DNA of 64,000 nucleotides, taken from assembly GCF_001939115.1 (NCBI RefSeq), contig NZ_MQTZ01000051.1:42315-106314 (forward strand), in the 5' to 3' direction. The translations under genes were made by a program, and so were the position numbers. This DNA is from Leptolyngbya sp. 'hensonii'. GTDB lineage: Bacteria; Cyanobacteriota; Cyanobacteriia; GCF-001939115. Each line of letters begins with the position of its first letter. Positions within the stretch are counted from its first letter, which is position 1. Below, in pieces: positions 38,846 to 48,669 of this stretch. A model generated the notes under the pieces. The model searched no databases. It was not told the origin of the DNA and was given only the letters and a program-made list of their open reading frames with translations.

Positions 38846-39390
38846 TAGTTCAGATGATTTAGGCCAAATTATTGGCAATTTGTTCAGAACTAGAACTCTG
38901 ACTTTCCTCTTTAGTTCTGGTTTTTACAACCCAATGTCCTTTGGGGGATTTTTATCCCGAATTAGGTTTATGCTCTCTATGCTCCCCTCTCAGTTTTTCT
39001 TTGAATGTAATCAAAAGACGATGCCGGGAGAAGGGAAATCAAATTTTGTGTGAATTTTGAGACTCTCACACATAATCTCTCAAATCAATGTGAGAGATTT
39101 AAACTAGGTTAGTGGCAAAAATTGCCTGGGAAAGATAAAAGCATTAATAAAGTTTAAAGAAGGTATTAGTATACTTCCAACACCTATTTAGGCCTCACTC
39201 CCTGCCTCCCCTCTTCCAGAGCGGGCAAGAGGGAAGCAAGGGGTTAGTTCTCCTTACCCCGTAAGGGGAGAAGCGATGCCCTGGGCTTGTTGAAGGGGGG
39301 TGAGGGGGAAATCAGGGGCGTCAGTTTACCCTGATCACAGGCTCTTCCTCAGCATGAACCTGGTGCATAAGGCAATCTGCCTCCACGCCA
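38846..39390. other. 545-base non-coding gap with stacked hairpins
   Basis: No gene is seen. Three hairpins are present. AATCTCTCA (39074-39082) pairs with TGAGAGATT (39091-39099), overlapping an alternative CTCTCACA/TGTGAGAG pair (39063-39070/39089-39096). CCCTCTT (39209-39215) pairs with AAGAGGG (39227-39233). CTCCTTAC (39250-39257) pairs with GTAAGGGG. The G/C-skewed part at 39199-39320 looks like a dispersed cyanobacterial intergenic element. The histidine kinase promoter must lie here too. Confidence 0.45.
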
Positions 39391-42300
39391 ATGCATAAAC
39401 AAGTTAGCATTCATGATTCTTCCGACGAACAGTCGATGCAACATGATCCCACCCAAGAGTTTTCGATCGAGGGCTTAGCTTTCCAACAGGCTGTGGAACA
39501 GCAGGTACGGGAGCGAACCCTGGAACTCGAACAGGCGAACGAAGCGTTGCGACGGGAACTGGAACGCTATCGACAGACTGATGTAGAGCTGCCCTCCCGC
39601 GATCTCACCCCACCCCTAGTCTGTATTGCCTCCCCTGCGGCAGGCTGTGATCAGATTGAGGCATCCCTGCGAGAAAGCCAAAGCCAACTGAATACCATTG
39701 TCAGCAATCTGCCAGGGGTAGTTTATCGAGCTATTTACCATCCGGATGGGCAGATCTCACTTTCTTTTGTCAGCCACGGTTCAGAGAAATTATTCGGCTA
39801 TACCCCTAAAGAATTAACCGCATTTTCGACAGCACAACTCCTCAGCCTGCTCCATCCTGAAGACCAATGGTTAGTCCAGAGCAAAGTCCGGGAAGCACAG
39901 CAAAGTCTGGAACCCAATTATCTGGAATACCGGGTGATCGCAAAATCGGGAGAAGTCCGATGGATCAGGGATAACGCCCGATTTTCCTGGCAAGAGAATG
40001 GGGATTTCATTGTTGACGGGATTGATATCGACATTACGGATCGGAAACAGATCGAAGACAATCTCAACAAGATTGAGCGGTCCTTACGAGAGAGTGAGGA
40101 ACGATTTCAGGAAATTGCCCGAACCATCAGCCAACTCTTCTTCATTCGATCGGCCAAAACCCGTCAATTCCTCTATGTGAGTCCAGCCTACGAAGGGATT
40201 TTTGGGCGCACCTGTGAAAGCCTGTATCAAAATCCTGAATCCTGGCAAGAAGCCATTCACCCCGACGATCTCCCGATCGTAGAACGATCAGTCCAGCAAC
40301 AGTTCCAGGGAGGATCAGTCAGTCGAGAGTACCGCATTGTCCGACCCGACGGTTCCATCTGCTGGATTACCGCCCAAGTCACAGTGGTTTACGATGAGGC
40401 TGGAAGCCCTGAACAGTTTATTGGCTTTGCCGCCGACATCACCCACCGGAAACAAACTGAAATTGCCCTGCAAGTTACCCAACATCAGCTCAAAACCCTA
40501 CTTTCGGCTAGTCCAGCCGTCATCTATGCCTTAAACCCAGACAATCTGGCCCAGACCCTTTTTATTGGGGAAAATCTCCAGTCCCTCACTGGTTACACTC
40601 CGGAAGAGGTCCATAATCACTACCAATGGTTATCAGCCTGTGTCCATCCTGATGATTTCTCCCATGTTGCCCAAAAAGTTCGGCAGTGGGTGAAATCCGG
40701 AGCCAGAGGTTCCTTCAACCATCAATACCGTTTCAGACGGGCGGATGGCACCTGGATCTGGGTCGATGACCATTTAACAGCCGTGCGCGATCCGTCAGGG
40801 GCCATGACAGAATTGGTCGGTGCTTTCACCAATGTCACCAGTCAGGTTGAGTCCGATCGTCGCCTGGAGCAAATTTCCCGCAATGTACCCGGTGTAATTT
40901 ACCAGTATCGATTACGGCCCGATGGCAGTTCCCATTTTCCCTATGCCAGTAATGGGATGCGAGAGATCTACGGGGTTTCTCCAGAAGAAGTACGGGAGAA
41001 TGCATCTGCCGTCTTTGACAGACTACACCCGGACGATCTGGAGCAGGTCAGGCAATCCATTCTGGAATCTGCCGAGCACCTGACCATCTGGCAGTGCGAA
41101 TATCGCGTCCGATTCGCCGATGGCCATACCCTCTGGGTGGAAGGGCACGCCACCCCCCAGAAAGAATCCGATGGCAGCATCCTCTGGCATGGCTATATTG
41201 GTAACATCACACCCCGGAAATCGGCAGAGGCTGCCCTGATCCAGCAATCTGAAAGAGAACATCTGATCTCAGAAATTACCTATCGAATGCGGCAATCTCT
41301 GGATCTCAAAGTGATTCTCAACACCACTGTGATTGAAGTTCAACGGGCCTTACAGATCGATCGACTGCTGGTCTATCGGATCTGGCCAGATGGGACCGGC
41401 AATGCGATCGCCGAAGCCGTCACCCCCAATCTGGCAAAAATTCTGGATTGCATTTTTCCTCCAGAAGTCTTTCCGGCGGATTGTTATCAGGCTTACATCG
41501 AAGGACGAATTTATCAATTAGAAGATGCCACAATCGGCAATATTCCAGAATGCCTGACCGAGTTTCTCCAGGGGTTAGGCGTGCAGGCCAAACTGGTGCT
41601 TCCGATCGTCCAGGATAAAACCCTCTGGGGTCTGCTGATTGCCCATCACCAGACGCCTCGCCACTGGCCTACCTGGGAAGTTGACTTACTGAAGCAAATC
41701 AGCAGCCAGATGGCGATCGCGATTCAGCAATCTGAGCTCTATCAGCAGGTGCAGCATTTGAACGCAAACCTGGAAGCCCAGGTACAAGAACGCACTGCCC
41801 AACTACAACAGTCTCTAGAATTTGAAGCCCTCTTAAAACGGATCACGGATAAGGTCCGAGATAGCCTGGATGAAGCCCAAATTCTTCAGACTGCTGTGCA
41901 GGAACTAGCTCGGGGGCTAGCGGTCGAATGTTGCGATACCGGCATTTACAATGCTGACCAGACAACCTCTACGATCGCCTACGAATTTACCCAAACCCTC
42001 GCCCCAATCCAGGGACAGACCCTGATTCTGGCAGAGTCCATTCATTCCGAAGTTTATCAGCACCTCTTTCGGGGCGAGTTTTGTCAGTTCTGCGATGTGG
42101 GGCTGAATCTACTCCGGCAGGATAAGCTTTTACTGACCGTTCTGGCCTGTCCCATTATTGATGATCAGGGGGTTTTGGGGGATCTCTGGCTGTTTAAACG
42201 GCAGGAGGATGTGTTTAACGATCAGGAAGTGCGCCTAGTCCAACAGGTCGCCAATCAATGTGCGATCGCCCTGCGCCAATCTCGCTTGTACCAGGCTTCT

Positions 42301-43122
42301 CAGTCTCAGGTTCAGGAACTGGAACGGTTACACCACCTCAAAGATGATTTTCTTAGCACCGTCTCCCACGAGTTACGGTCCCCCATGTCCAACATCAAAA
42401 TGGCCCTACAGATGCTGGAAGTTCTTCTGGGCGTCATTGATACCCAAAAGCGAGTGCCCCCCCAAGGAGAAGCCATTTTTCGGCAAGCCAACTTTGCCAA
42501 AGCCGTACAGTATTTTCAGATTTTAGATAAGGAGTGCCAACGGGAAATCAGTCTGATTAATGATTTGCTGGATTTAGCCCGTCTGGATGCTGGGACTACT
42601 AACCTGTTTCTGACTGAAGTGACGCTGCAAAGCTGGATTCCCCAAATAGCCAGCGGCTTTATGGAACGAACCCGTCAGCAGCAACAGCAGTTGATCCTGC
42701 AAGTTCCCAAGCATCTGCCTCGTTTGACCACTGATTTATCCAGCCTAGAGCGCATCCTGGTTGAACTGTTGCATAATGCCTGTAAATACACTCCTGCCGG
42801 AGAAACCATCCAAATCACAGCCAGAGTCGTCAGTGAGTCAGGGATTTCTGGAACTCCCCCATCTCCCCTATCCTCTCCCTCCACTTATTTTCAACTCACT
42901 GTCAGCAACTCTGGCGTTGAGATTCCAGACCAGGAGCGTGATCGCATTTTTGACAAGTTCTACCGGATTCCCCACAAAGACCCCTGGAAACATGGGGGAA
43001 CAGGTTTGGGCCTAGCTTTGGTCAAGAAACTGGTGGAAAGATTACAGGGCAAAATTGAGGTGCATAGCCAGACTGGCCAGACCCACTTTATGGTGTTGCT
43101 TCCCCCCACCCTGACTCAATGA
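39391..43122 (+). CDS. multi-PAS, two-GAF sensor histidine kinase
   Basis: The protein has 1243 residues, soluble, with no membrane helix. The order is a coiled coil (30-65), four PAS domains (about 95-220, 235-352, 365-485, 492-612), a phytochrome-like GAF (about 630-785), a coiled coil, a second GAF (830-970), then HisKA and HATPase. His993 in VSHELRSP is the phospho-acceptor, Asn1129 is in the N box, and GGTGLGLAL at 1202 is the G box. The first GAF has GLLIAHHQTPRHW, where bilin-binding homologues carry a Cys, so a covalent bilin is unlikely. There is no receiver domain. It overlaps the next gene by 4 bases, implying co-translation. Confidence 0.9.
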   Translation: MHKQVSIHDSSDEQSMQHDPTQEFSIEGLAFQQAVEQQVRERTLELEQANEALRRELERYRQTDVELPSRDLTPPLVCIASPAAGCDQIEASLRESQSQLNTIVSNLPGVVYRAIYHPDGQISLSFVSHGSEKLFGYTPKELTAFSTAQLLSLLHPEDQWLVQSKVREAQQSLEPNYLEYRVIAKSGEVRWIRDNARFSWQENGDFIVDGIDIDITDRKQIEDNLNKIERSLRESEERFQEIARTISQLFFIRSAKTRQFLYVSPAYEGIFGRTCESLYQNPESWQEAIHPDDLPIVERSVQQQFQGGSVSREYRIVRPDGSICWITAQVTVVYDEAGSPEQFIGFAADITHRKQTEIALQVTQHQLKTLLSASPAVIYALNPDNLAQTLFIGENLQSLTGYTPEEVHNHYQWLSACVHPDDFSHVAQKVRQWVKSGARGSFNHQYRFRRADGTWIWVDDHLTAVRDPSGAMTELVGAFTNVTSQVESDRRLEQISRNVPGVIYQYRLRPDGSSHFPYASNGMREIYGVSPEEVRENASAVFDRLHPDDLEQVRQSILESAEHLTIWQCEYRVRFADGHTLWVEGHATPQKESDGSILWHGYIGNITPRKSAEAALIQQSEREHLISEITYRMRQSLDLKVILNTTVIEVQRALQIDRLLVYRIWPDGTGNAIAEAVTPNLAKILDCIFPPEVFPADCYQAYIEGRIYQLEDATIGNIPECLTEFLQGLGVQAKLVLPIVQDKTLWGLLIAHHQTPRHWPTWEVDLLKQISSQMAIAIQQSELYQQVQHLNANLEAQVQERTAQLQQSLEFEALLKRITDKVRDSLDEAQILQTAVQELARGLAVECCDTGIYNADQTTSTIAYEFTQTLAPIQGQTLILAESIHSEVYQHLFRGEFCQFCDVGLNLLRQDKLLLTVLACPIIDDQGVLGDLWLFKRQEDVFNDQEVRLVQQVANQCAIALRQSRLYQASQSQVQELERLHHLKDDFLSTVSHELRSPMSNIKMALQMLEVLLGVIDTQKRVPPQGEAIFRQANFAKAVQYFQILDKECQREISLINDLLDLARLDAGTTNLFLTEVTLQSWIPQIASGFMERTRQQQQQLILQVPKHLPRLTTDLSSLERILVELLHNACKYTPAGETIQITARVVSESGISGTPPSPLSSPSTYFQLTVSNSGVEIPDQERDRIFDKFYRIPHKDPWKHGGTGLGLALVKKLVERLQGKIEVHSQTGQTHFMVLLPPTLTQ

Positions 43123-45824
43123 CCCCATTGCTCAACCATCGTTACCGCATTCTGAGAACTCTGGGTCGGGGAGGCTTTGGAGAGACGTTTCTGGCAGAAG
43201 ACACCCATCTGCCCTCCGGGCGCAAGTGTGCCATTAAACATTTGAATCCCCTGACCAATAATCCAGCCTGGTATCCGATCGTGCAGGACCGGTTCGCTCG
43301 GGAAGCCGCTATTCTAGAAGACCTGGGACAAGGGTGTGATCAGATTCCGAGCCTCTATGCCTACTTCTGTGAGGATGGGCACTGCTACCTCGTACAGGAA
43401 TGGATTGAGGGGATTACCCTGAAACAAAAGCTCCGTCGGGACGGTCCTTTCCCGGAAGAAGACCTCCCCAGGCTGCTGGTCAGCCTTTTATCTGTTCTGG
43501 ACTATGCCCACGGCAAAGGGATTATCCATCGAGATATCAAACCAGAAAATATTCTGCTCCGGCAACGGGACAACCAACCCGTGTTGATTGATTTTGGCAT
43601 CGCCCGCAATCTCCTGGATCAACACCCAGACCCGTCCACCCGTTCGATCGTGGTTGGCACCCCCGGCTTCATGCCCTCTGAACAATTGGCCGGGAAGCCG
43701 GTGTATGCCAGTGATCTGTATAGTCTAGGGCTAACTGCCATCTATCTGCTCACAGGCAAAACTCCCCAACAATTGCCGATCGATCCCAAAACGGGAGAGC
43801 AGCGTTGGCACGAACTGGTCCCCGCCCTCAGCCCTCATCTGGCGACCATCCTGGATACCGCAATTCAATCCCATCCCCGTGATCGCTATGCCACTGCCAG
43901 GGATATGCTCCAGTCCCTGACCGAGGGAGCTGTAACCCTGCCGCCAGCCTCTGCATTGCAGATCGGGATGACTCCCCTGCAGGCCACCACCCGCAATCTG
44001 CCGAACCAGCCCATCCCCAAAGTGGCCCAACCCGTTTTAGCGGATCGGGAAACAGCCCGACATCGTCAAATTCTGCTTAATAAAGTCCGGAACTACTGGA
44101 TTCGCAACGTCCTGGAGCAGTCCCTCCATCAGACCGTGCGATTGGAGTTAGGCTTCGAGGAACGTCCTGATGCCCTAGAACACCCCTGGCGCATGGTCTG
44201 GCAGGTGTCCGATCGTCCGGAACAACTCCTGCCGACTGGCCTGCCCGTCATCCAGAAGTTTGACGAACTGGGTCAGGGGCGTACACTTCTGATTTTAGGC
44301 GATCCCGGTTCAGGCAAGACCACCACCCTTCTGGAGTTGACCCGTGATCTGCTTCAACGCGCACAACAGGATTTTGAGCATCCCATGCCCGTGGTGTTCA
44401 ACCTCTCCTCCTGGTCCGAACAAAGAACCAGCATCGCTAACTGGCTGGTGCAGGAATTAAAAACTAAATATCAGGTGTCTCCAGAGATTGGACGCCGCTG
44501 GGTAACCCAACAGCAGTTACTTCTGATGCTGGATGGTCTGGATGAAGTTCGACCTGATTTACAAGCAGTCTGCGTCCAGGCCATAAACCAGTTCATGGAA
44601 ACCTGCGGGCAAACGGAGATCGTTCTCTGCAGCCGACTGCGAGACTATGAGGCCCTTACCGTTCAATTATGCTTTCAGGCTGCTATCCAGTTACGTCCCC
44701 TCACCCCCGCTCAGATTAACCAGTACCTGACCTGGGCTGGACCAGACTTGAAAGCTGTGCAGACAGCCCTGCAAACCGATATCATTCTGCAGGAACTGGT
44801 GCGATCGCCGTTGATGTTGAGCATCATCACCCTGGCCTATCGGGGTGAAGCCATCACCGAGTCTCCCCACCAAACCCTGGAGGAACGGCAAAATCACCTG
44901 TTTCGGACCTATGTGGAGCGAATGCTGCAGCAACGGGGTCGGAACAGCCCCTATAAACCAGCCCAAACTCTTCCCTGGTTACAATGGCTGGCCCGGCAGA
45001 TGGTCCGAGACTCCCAGACCATTTTTCTGATTGAGCGATTACAACCGAGCTGGTTGGGAGGCAATCGGCAACGCTGGCTCTATAGCCTGCTGGTGGGGGG
45101 AGCCGGAGGACTGGCGATCGGATTAGCTGGTGGACTGCACGTTAGCTTACTGTTCAGCCCCAACATTGGGGTGAGTTCGGGCCTAATTCTGGGATTGGCT
45201 GGCGGGCTGGCAACTGGTAGCCTGCTGGGTCTGATGCTGCCCCAGGTTGAACCAGTTGAAACCCTGCGCTGGTCCTGGAAAAAGGCCCGAGCCCATTTTG
45301 CCATTGGCCTGGGATTCGGTCTTCTAGTCGCCCTTGTTTTCAACCTGGGCAGTAATCTGATCACCCTCCACTTCTTTGGGCATTGGCGATCGCTATCAGA
45401 ATGGACCCAGTATGGCTTTCGTGGTCTTGGTATTGGCCTGATCGTTGTGTTCATGCGTGGTCTGACGGGTCCTGGGATTGAAACCAACACATTTCCCAAT
45501 CAGGGCATCCGACAATCGGCCCGCAATGCAATCGTGTTTGGTGGCGTTGGCGTTCTAACCCTAAGCATTCTGGCCCGGATTCTGGAACTCCCAATCCTTT
45601 ATGGAGCCGCAATCGGGCTGCTACTGGGACTTTTCTCCCCCGCTGGACTGGCCTGTCTGCAGCATGTCACCCTGCGCCTGCTCCTCTGGCAACAGAATCG
45701 TATTCCCTGGAACTATGGCCAATTCCTGGACCATGCCTGTCAGCTAATTTTTCTACAACGGGTCGGTGGGGGGTATATCTTTATGCATCGGCTGCTTCTG
45801 GAATATCTGGGACAGGATCGTTAG
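43119..45824 (+). CDS. Ser/Thr kinase-NACHT NTPase-membrane fusion protein
   Basis: The protein has 901 residues in three parts. Residues 8-270 are a complete Hanks-type kinase: LGRGGFGETF, Lys40 (CAIKHL), HRDIKPENILL with Asp139, DFG at 158-160 and GTPGFMPSEQLAG. Residues about 325-600 are a NACHT STAND NTPase, with Walker A GDPGSGKTT at 394-402 and Walker B LLLMLDGLDEV at 467-477. Residues about 640-870 contain several Gly-rich membrane helices, and the end RVGGGYIFMHRLLLEYL is common to cyanobacterial NACHT membrane proteins. It is co-transcribed with the histidine kinase. It could be a sensor or effector ATPase under phospho-control; the target is unknown. Confidence 0.88.
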   Translation: MTPLLNHRYRILRTLGRGGFGETFLAEDTHLPSGRKCAIKHLNPLTNNPAWYPIVQDRFAREAAILEDLGQGCDQIPSLYAYFCEDGHCYLVQEWIEGITLKQKLRRDGPFPEEDLPRLLVSLLSVLDYAHGKGIIHRDIKPENILLRQRDNQPVLIDFGIARNLLDQHPDPSTRSIVVGTPGFMPSEQLAGKPVYASDLYSLGLTAIYLLTGKTPQQLPIDPKTGEQRWHELVPALSPHLATILDTAIQSHPRDRYATARDMLQSLTEGAVTLPPASALQIGMTPLQATTRNLPNQPIPKVAQPVLADRETARHRQILLNKVRNYWIRNVLEQSLHQTVRLELGFEERPDALEHPWRMVWQVSDRPEQLLPTGLPVIQKFDELGQGRTLLILGDPGSGKTTTLLELTRDLLQRAQQDFEHPMPVVFNLSSWSEQRTSIANWLVQELKTKYQVSPEIGRRWVTQQQLLLMLDGLDEVRPDLQAVCVQAINQFMETCGQTEIVLCSRLRDYEALTVQLCFQAAIQLRPLTPAQINQYLTWAGPDLKAVQTALQTDIILQELVRSPLMLSIITLAYRGEAITESPHQTLEERQNHLFRTYVERMLQQRGRNSPYKPAQTLPWLQWLARQMVRDSQTIFLIERLQPSWLGGNRQRWLYSLLVGGAGGLAIGLAGGLHVSLLFSPNIGVSSGLILGLAGGLATGSLLGLMLPQVEPVETLRWSWKKARAHFAIGLGFGLLVALVFNLGSNLITLHFFGHWRSLSEWTQYGFRGLGIGLIVVFMRGLTGPGIETNTFPNQGIRQSARNAIVFGGVGVLTLSILARILELPILYGAAIGLLLGLFSPAGLACLQHVTLRLLLWQQNRIPWNYGQFLDHACQLIFLQRVGGGYIFMHRLLLEYLGQDR

Positions 45825-46225
45825 TCTTTGTCACAATGTTGATAGTTTTGCAGCAAAGCCTGACGCTGTTTAATATCCGCCCCATACTGCCCCAACATTA
45901 ACCGCCACAGCATCCGACCCAGACAGGAAGAGGCTCGCCAGGAAAAGATCGCGTCCTGCAAATCGATATGGCTGCGCTCAAACAGAAAATGGCCAGTCAG
46001 GCCAACGAACTGGGTCAGGGGCAAAGCAAGCAAAATCCAACCCTTATGGAAGATCCAAGCTGAAAACAGCAGCCCGTAGAAAAGCAGAATACCGATGACA
46101 TGGAGAGCAATATTGGCGGGATGCTGGTGTTTGAGCACAAAAACATCCCAGTAGTCCGTAAATGGATGATCCAGAGATCCATTGATTCGGTTTCTCAAAG
46201 AGGGCGAAGGCTGGAAATTGCTCAT
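45821..46225 (-). CDS. DUF962/Mpo1-like membrane protein
   Basis: The protein has 134 residues with four hydrophobic segments. The pattern WDVFVLKHQHPANIALHVIG and QFVGLTGHFLFERSHIDLQD matches the DUF962 family, related to yeast Mpo1 (an iron-dependent fatty-acid alpha-dioxygenase); the conserved histidines are present. The bacterial role is uncertain. Its stop codon overlaps that of the convergent kinase-NACHT gene by 3-4 bases. Confidence 0.72.
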   Translation of the reverse strand: MSNFQPSPSLRNRINGSLDHPFTDYWDVFVLKHQHPANIALHVIGILLFYGLLFSAWIFHKGWILLALPLTQFVGLTGHFLFERSHIDLQDAIFSWRASSCLGRMLWRLMLGQYGADIKQRQALLQNYQHCDKD

Positions 46226-46275
46226 ATCTCAATCCCATCAAAATATTTTCTGTGTCTTTGCGGTGAATGCCAAGA

Positions 46276-48018
46276 TCAACCACCCAGGCGCGGAGGCGCG
46301 GAGCAATGCTCGGCAGGGGAAGGGCTCAATACCGTGCCCAGGGAGTCTCGGCCCAATCGATCGCTCACCTGCCCCTGGTGCACAACCTGAACACCTTGAA
46401 TATAGACGGCCTGGACAATCGTCTCGGATCCGCGCTTAACCATACGAGGTTCCCCGTCTAACAGGGGATCGGATAGTTCTAGGGGAGGACTGATAGGCTG
46501 GCTCAGGGCCTGGGGGTCGAGTAAGACCAGATCCGCTCTAGCTCCAATTTTCAGCACACCCGTATCGAGGCGAAACCAATGAGCTGGTTCTCCGGTTACC
46601 CGGTGGATAGCGGCAGTGGGGGTGAGAAAGCCAGTCGTCACAGCCTGTTTCAGCAGCGATAAAGCGCCATCGTAGTAGCCCAGATTGCGCACATGGGCTC
46701 CCGCGTCGGTGAAACCAGGCAGAATGTCAGGATGGCTCATCAGAGCCAGTCGGGGAGCCAATCGATCGTTCGCCCCAGTTGCCACCCAGCGCAGATCAGT
46801 GTCGTAGTCCTGCAACGCCTGGATGAAGCCCTCAAGGGGATCCTGCTGCCGCCGCTCGGCAATAGCAGCAAAGTTCAAGCCCTCCCAACTAGCGTCTGGG
46901 CAATGAACGACTTCCATCAGCTCTAGCTGCCGGTGGAACGATCGACGCCGTCCCCCCAACCAGTCCTGGCGAAACTGCTGGCGAAACTGGGCCGATCGCC
47001 ACAATTGCTGCCGTTCCTGGCGGGAGGCACAGTTGTTCAGTTGCACGCCAGCCGGGAATTCTTCAAACAGAGGGGTGACGGGGCCATCGGAGTAGATCGT
47101 AAAGGGTTCGGTCAGGGTCTGAAATCGGACATTGCCGCCCAGCAAGCGATTCCAGATCCAGAGGAGCGGCCCAAAAGATCGCCAAAGACGCCGATCGTGG
47201 ACCACATCCAGGGCCGAGAGCACCGTCAGCCGTAGAGGCCGCCGTCCCAGGCCCAGACCCATCCGCAGAATGTCCAGGAAGGAGGCGAGTCGCTGTAAAT
47301 TGGGCGTCACCTGAAAGACTCGATCGCGCTCCCGGCACAGATCGGCCAGCATCGCATACTCCCGAAAGCGGGCATGCTGGGATGGAATGGTATGGCCCCG
47401 CCAGACCCCACCCATCCGGTGCCAGGGAAACATATCAATTGACAGCCCAACAAATCCGGCATCCAGGGCATCCCTGGCGATTTGTTGCATCGCTGCCAGA
47501 TCCACAGCCGAGGGGTCTACCGTCAGGCTGCGATCCAACCCCATAACATGGGCTCTCAGAGCACTGTGGCCAAACAGGGGGGCGACATTCGGTCCCAGTG
47601 GCAACTGTTGCAGATGAGCCAGATATTCGGTGGGGGTTTGCCAGGACTTCGATTGCTGCAACCATTTCTGGATCAGGCGATGGGAGAGGGTTTCTACCCG
47701 CTGAAACAGATCGGCCAGAACTTGCGGTTCACCAATCGCAATGGACAGGCTACAGTTGCCAATGACCACCGTGGTTACCCCATGGCGCACCGATTCACTC
47801 AACCCTGGTGCAATCTCCAACTCCAGGTCGTAATGGGTATGAATATCGACAAAGCCCGGTGTTACCCAGAGGCCCGAGGCATCGACCACGGTCTGAGCCG
47901 CGATCGCAAGATTGGGTTGCATCGCTGCAATCCGGCCATTCTGGATACCCAGATCAACCCGCAGCGGAGGGGTGCCCAGGCCATCAAACACCCATCCCCC
48001 CCGAATCAGCACATCCAT
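46276..48018 (-). CDS. amidohydrolase, N-acyl-D-amino-acid deacylase-like
   Basis: The protein has 580 residues. MDVLIRGGWVFDGLGTPPLR and the metal-site motif TPGFVDIHTHYDLE (HTH) identify the amidohydrolase superfamily. TTVVIGNCSLSIAIG carries the Gly-Asn-Cys segment typical of D-aminoacylases. Later SHPDILPGFTDAGAHVRNLG provides the catalytic Asp region. The C-terminus has the composite beta domain (KIGARADLVLLDPQALSQPI). It likely deacylates N-acyl-D-amino acids or a related amide. It lies 3 bases after the NTF2-like gene and is probably cotranscribed with it. Confidence 0.82.
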   Translation of the reverse strand: MDVLIRGGWVFDGLGTPPLRVDLGIQNGRIAAMQPNLAIAAQTVVDASGLWVTPGFVDIHTHYDLELEIAPGLSESVRHGVTTVVIGNCSLSIAIGEPQVLADLFQRVETLSHRLIQKWLQQSKSWQTPTEYLAHLQQLPLGPNVAPLFGHSALRAHVMGLDRSLTVDPSAVDLAAMQQIARDALDAGFVGLSIDMFPWHRMGGVWRGHTIPSQHARFREYAMLADLCRERDRVFQVTPNLQRLASFLDILRMGLGLGRRPLRLTVLSALDVVHDRRLWRSFGPLLWIWNRLLGGNVRFQTLTEPFTIYSDGPVTPLFEEFPAGVQLNNCASRQERQQLWRSAQFRQQFRQDWLGGRRRSFHRQLELMEVVHCPDASWEGLNFAAIAERRQQDPLEGFIQALQDYDTDLRWVATGANDRLAPRLALMSHPDILPGFTDAGAHVRNLGYYDGALSLLKQAVTTGFLTPTAAIHRVTGEPAHWFRLDTGVLKIGARADLVLLDPQALSQPISPPLELSDPLLDGEPRMVKRGSETIVQAVYIQGVQVVHQGQVSDRLGRDSLGTVLSPSPAEHCSAPPRLGG

Positions 48019-48021
48019 GAA

Positions 48022-48669
48022 CTATGCCGCCGATCGGGGGGTTCGCCGTCGCAGGAGCATACCACCAACTACCCCCACCAGCAATCCACCGATTCCACCT
48101 GCGATCGCCAAAATCCAGCCCGATCGTTGGGCAGCCGCCAAGACTGGATTATCCAGCAGATTTGCAGAAAAATGCAGGGATTGAATTGTCCACTTGTTCT
48201 GAAACTTTTGCATCACAGCCGTCCAGCGCATTGCCATCGTAGCCAGGTTGCCATCGGCGAAAGAAAAGGTGGCCCTGGCATCTCCGTGAGCCACCCCAGT
48301 CTCCTGCGAGAGAAACGTAGTTGGCGCATCCACCTTAACCGTCATCTCGATCGATTTAATGGGACCGGCTAGCTGCTGCGTCCAGTACTGCTCAAACTCA
48401 CGAATATTGCTGAAGATATGGTTATCCACCGTCGTGATTGTAAACGTGGGATGCAGGTAGGGTTCAATCTGAGAAAAATTGCGGGTATTAAGAGCTTTGA
48501 GGGCAATTTCTCGCGTCTGGATAATGGCTTCATGATCTTGCTGGCGGGCATCGGCCAAAGCCGGTTGCCCCCCATTCACCATCGCCAGCAGAATCAACAG
48601 GCTCACCCAAAGCTGAATTGCTCGATATCCGATCGTCTGCCACTGCTTTTTCATGGGCTGATCTCGCAT
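48022..48669 (-). CDS. exported NTF2-like protein with C-terminal membrane anchor
   Basis: The protein has 215 residues. A signal peptide (ending ALADA near 40) precedes a SnoaL/NTF2-like fold (about 45-165: ALKALNTRNFSQIEPYLHPT, MRWTAVMQKFQNKWTIQSLH). A Gly-rich helix (about 185-205) and an Arg-rich end (LRRRTPRSAA) follow, resembling a sorted or anchored tail. Starts at ATG 48669 or 48654 are both possible; the former abuts the stop of a small upstream frame. Ligand unknown. Confidence 0.62.
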   Translation of the reverse strand: MRDQPMKKQWQTIGYRAIQLWVSLLILLAMVNGGQPALADARQQDHEAIIQTREIALKALNTRNFSQIEPYLHPTFTITTVDNHIFSNIREFEQYWTQQLAGPIKSIEMTVKVDAPTTFLSQETGVAHGDARATFSFADGNLATMAMRWTAVMQKFQNKWTIQSLHFSANLLDNPVLAAAQRSGWILAIAGGIGGLLVGVVGGMLLRRRTPRSAA

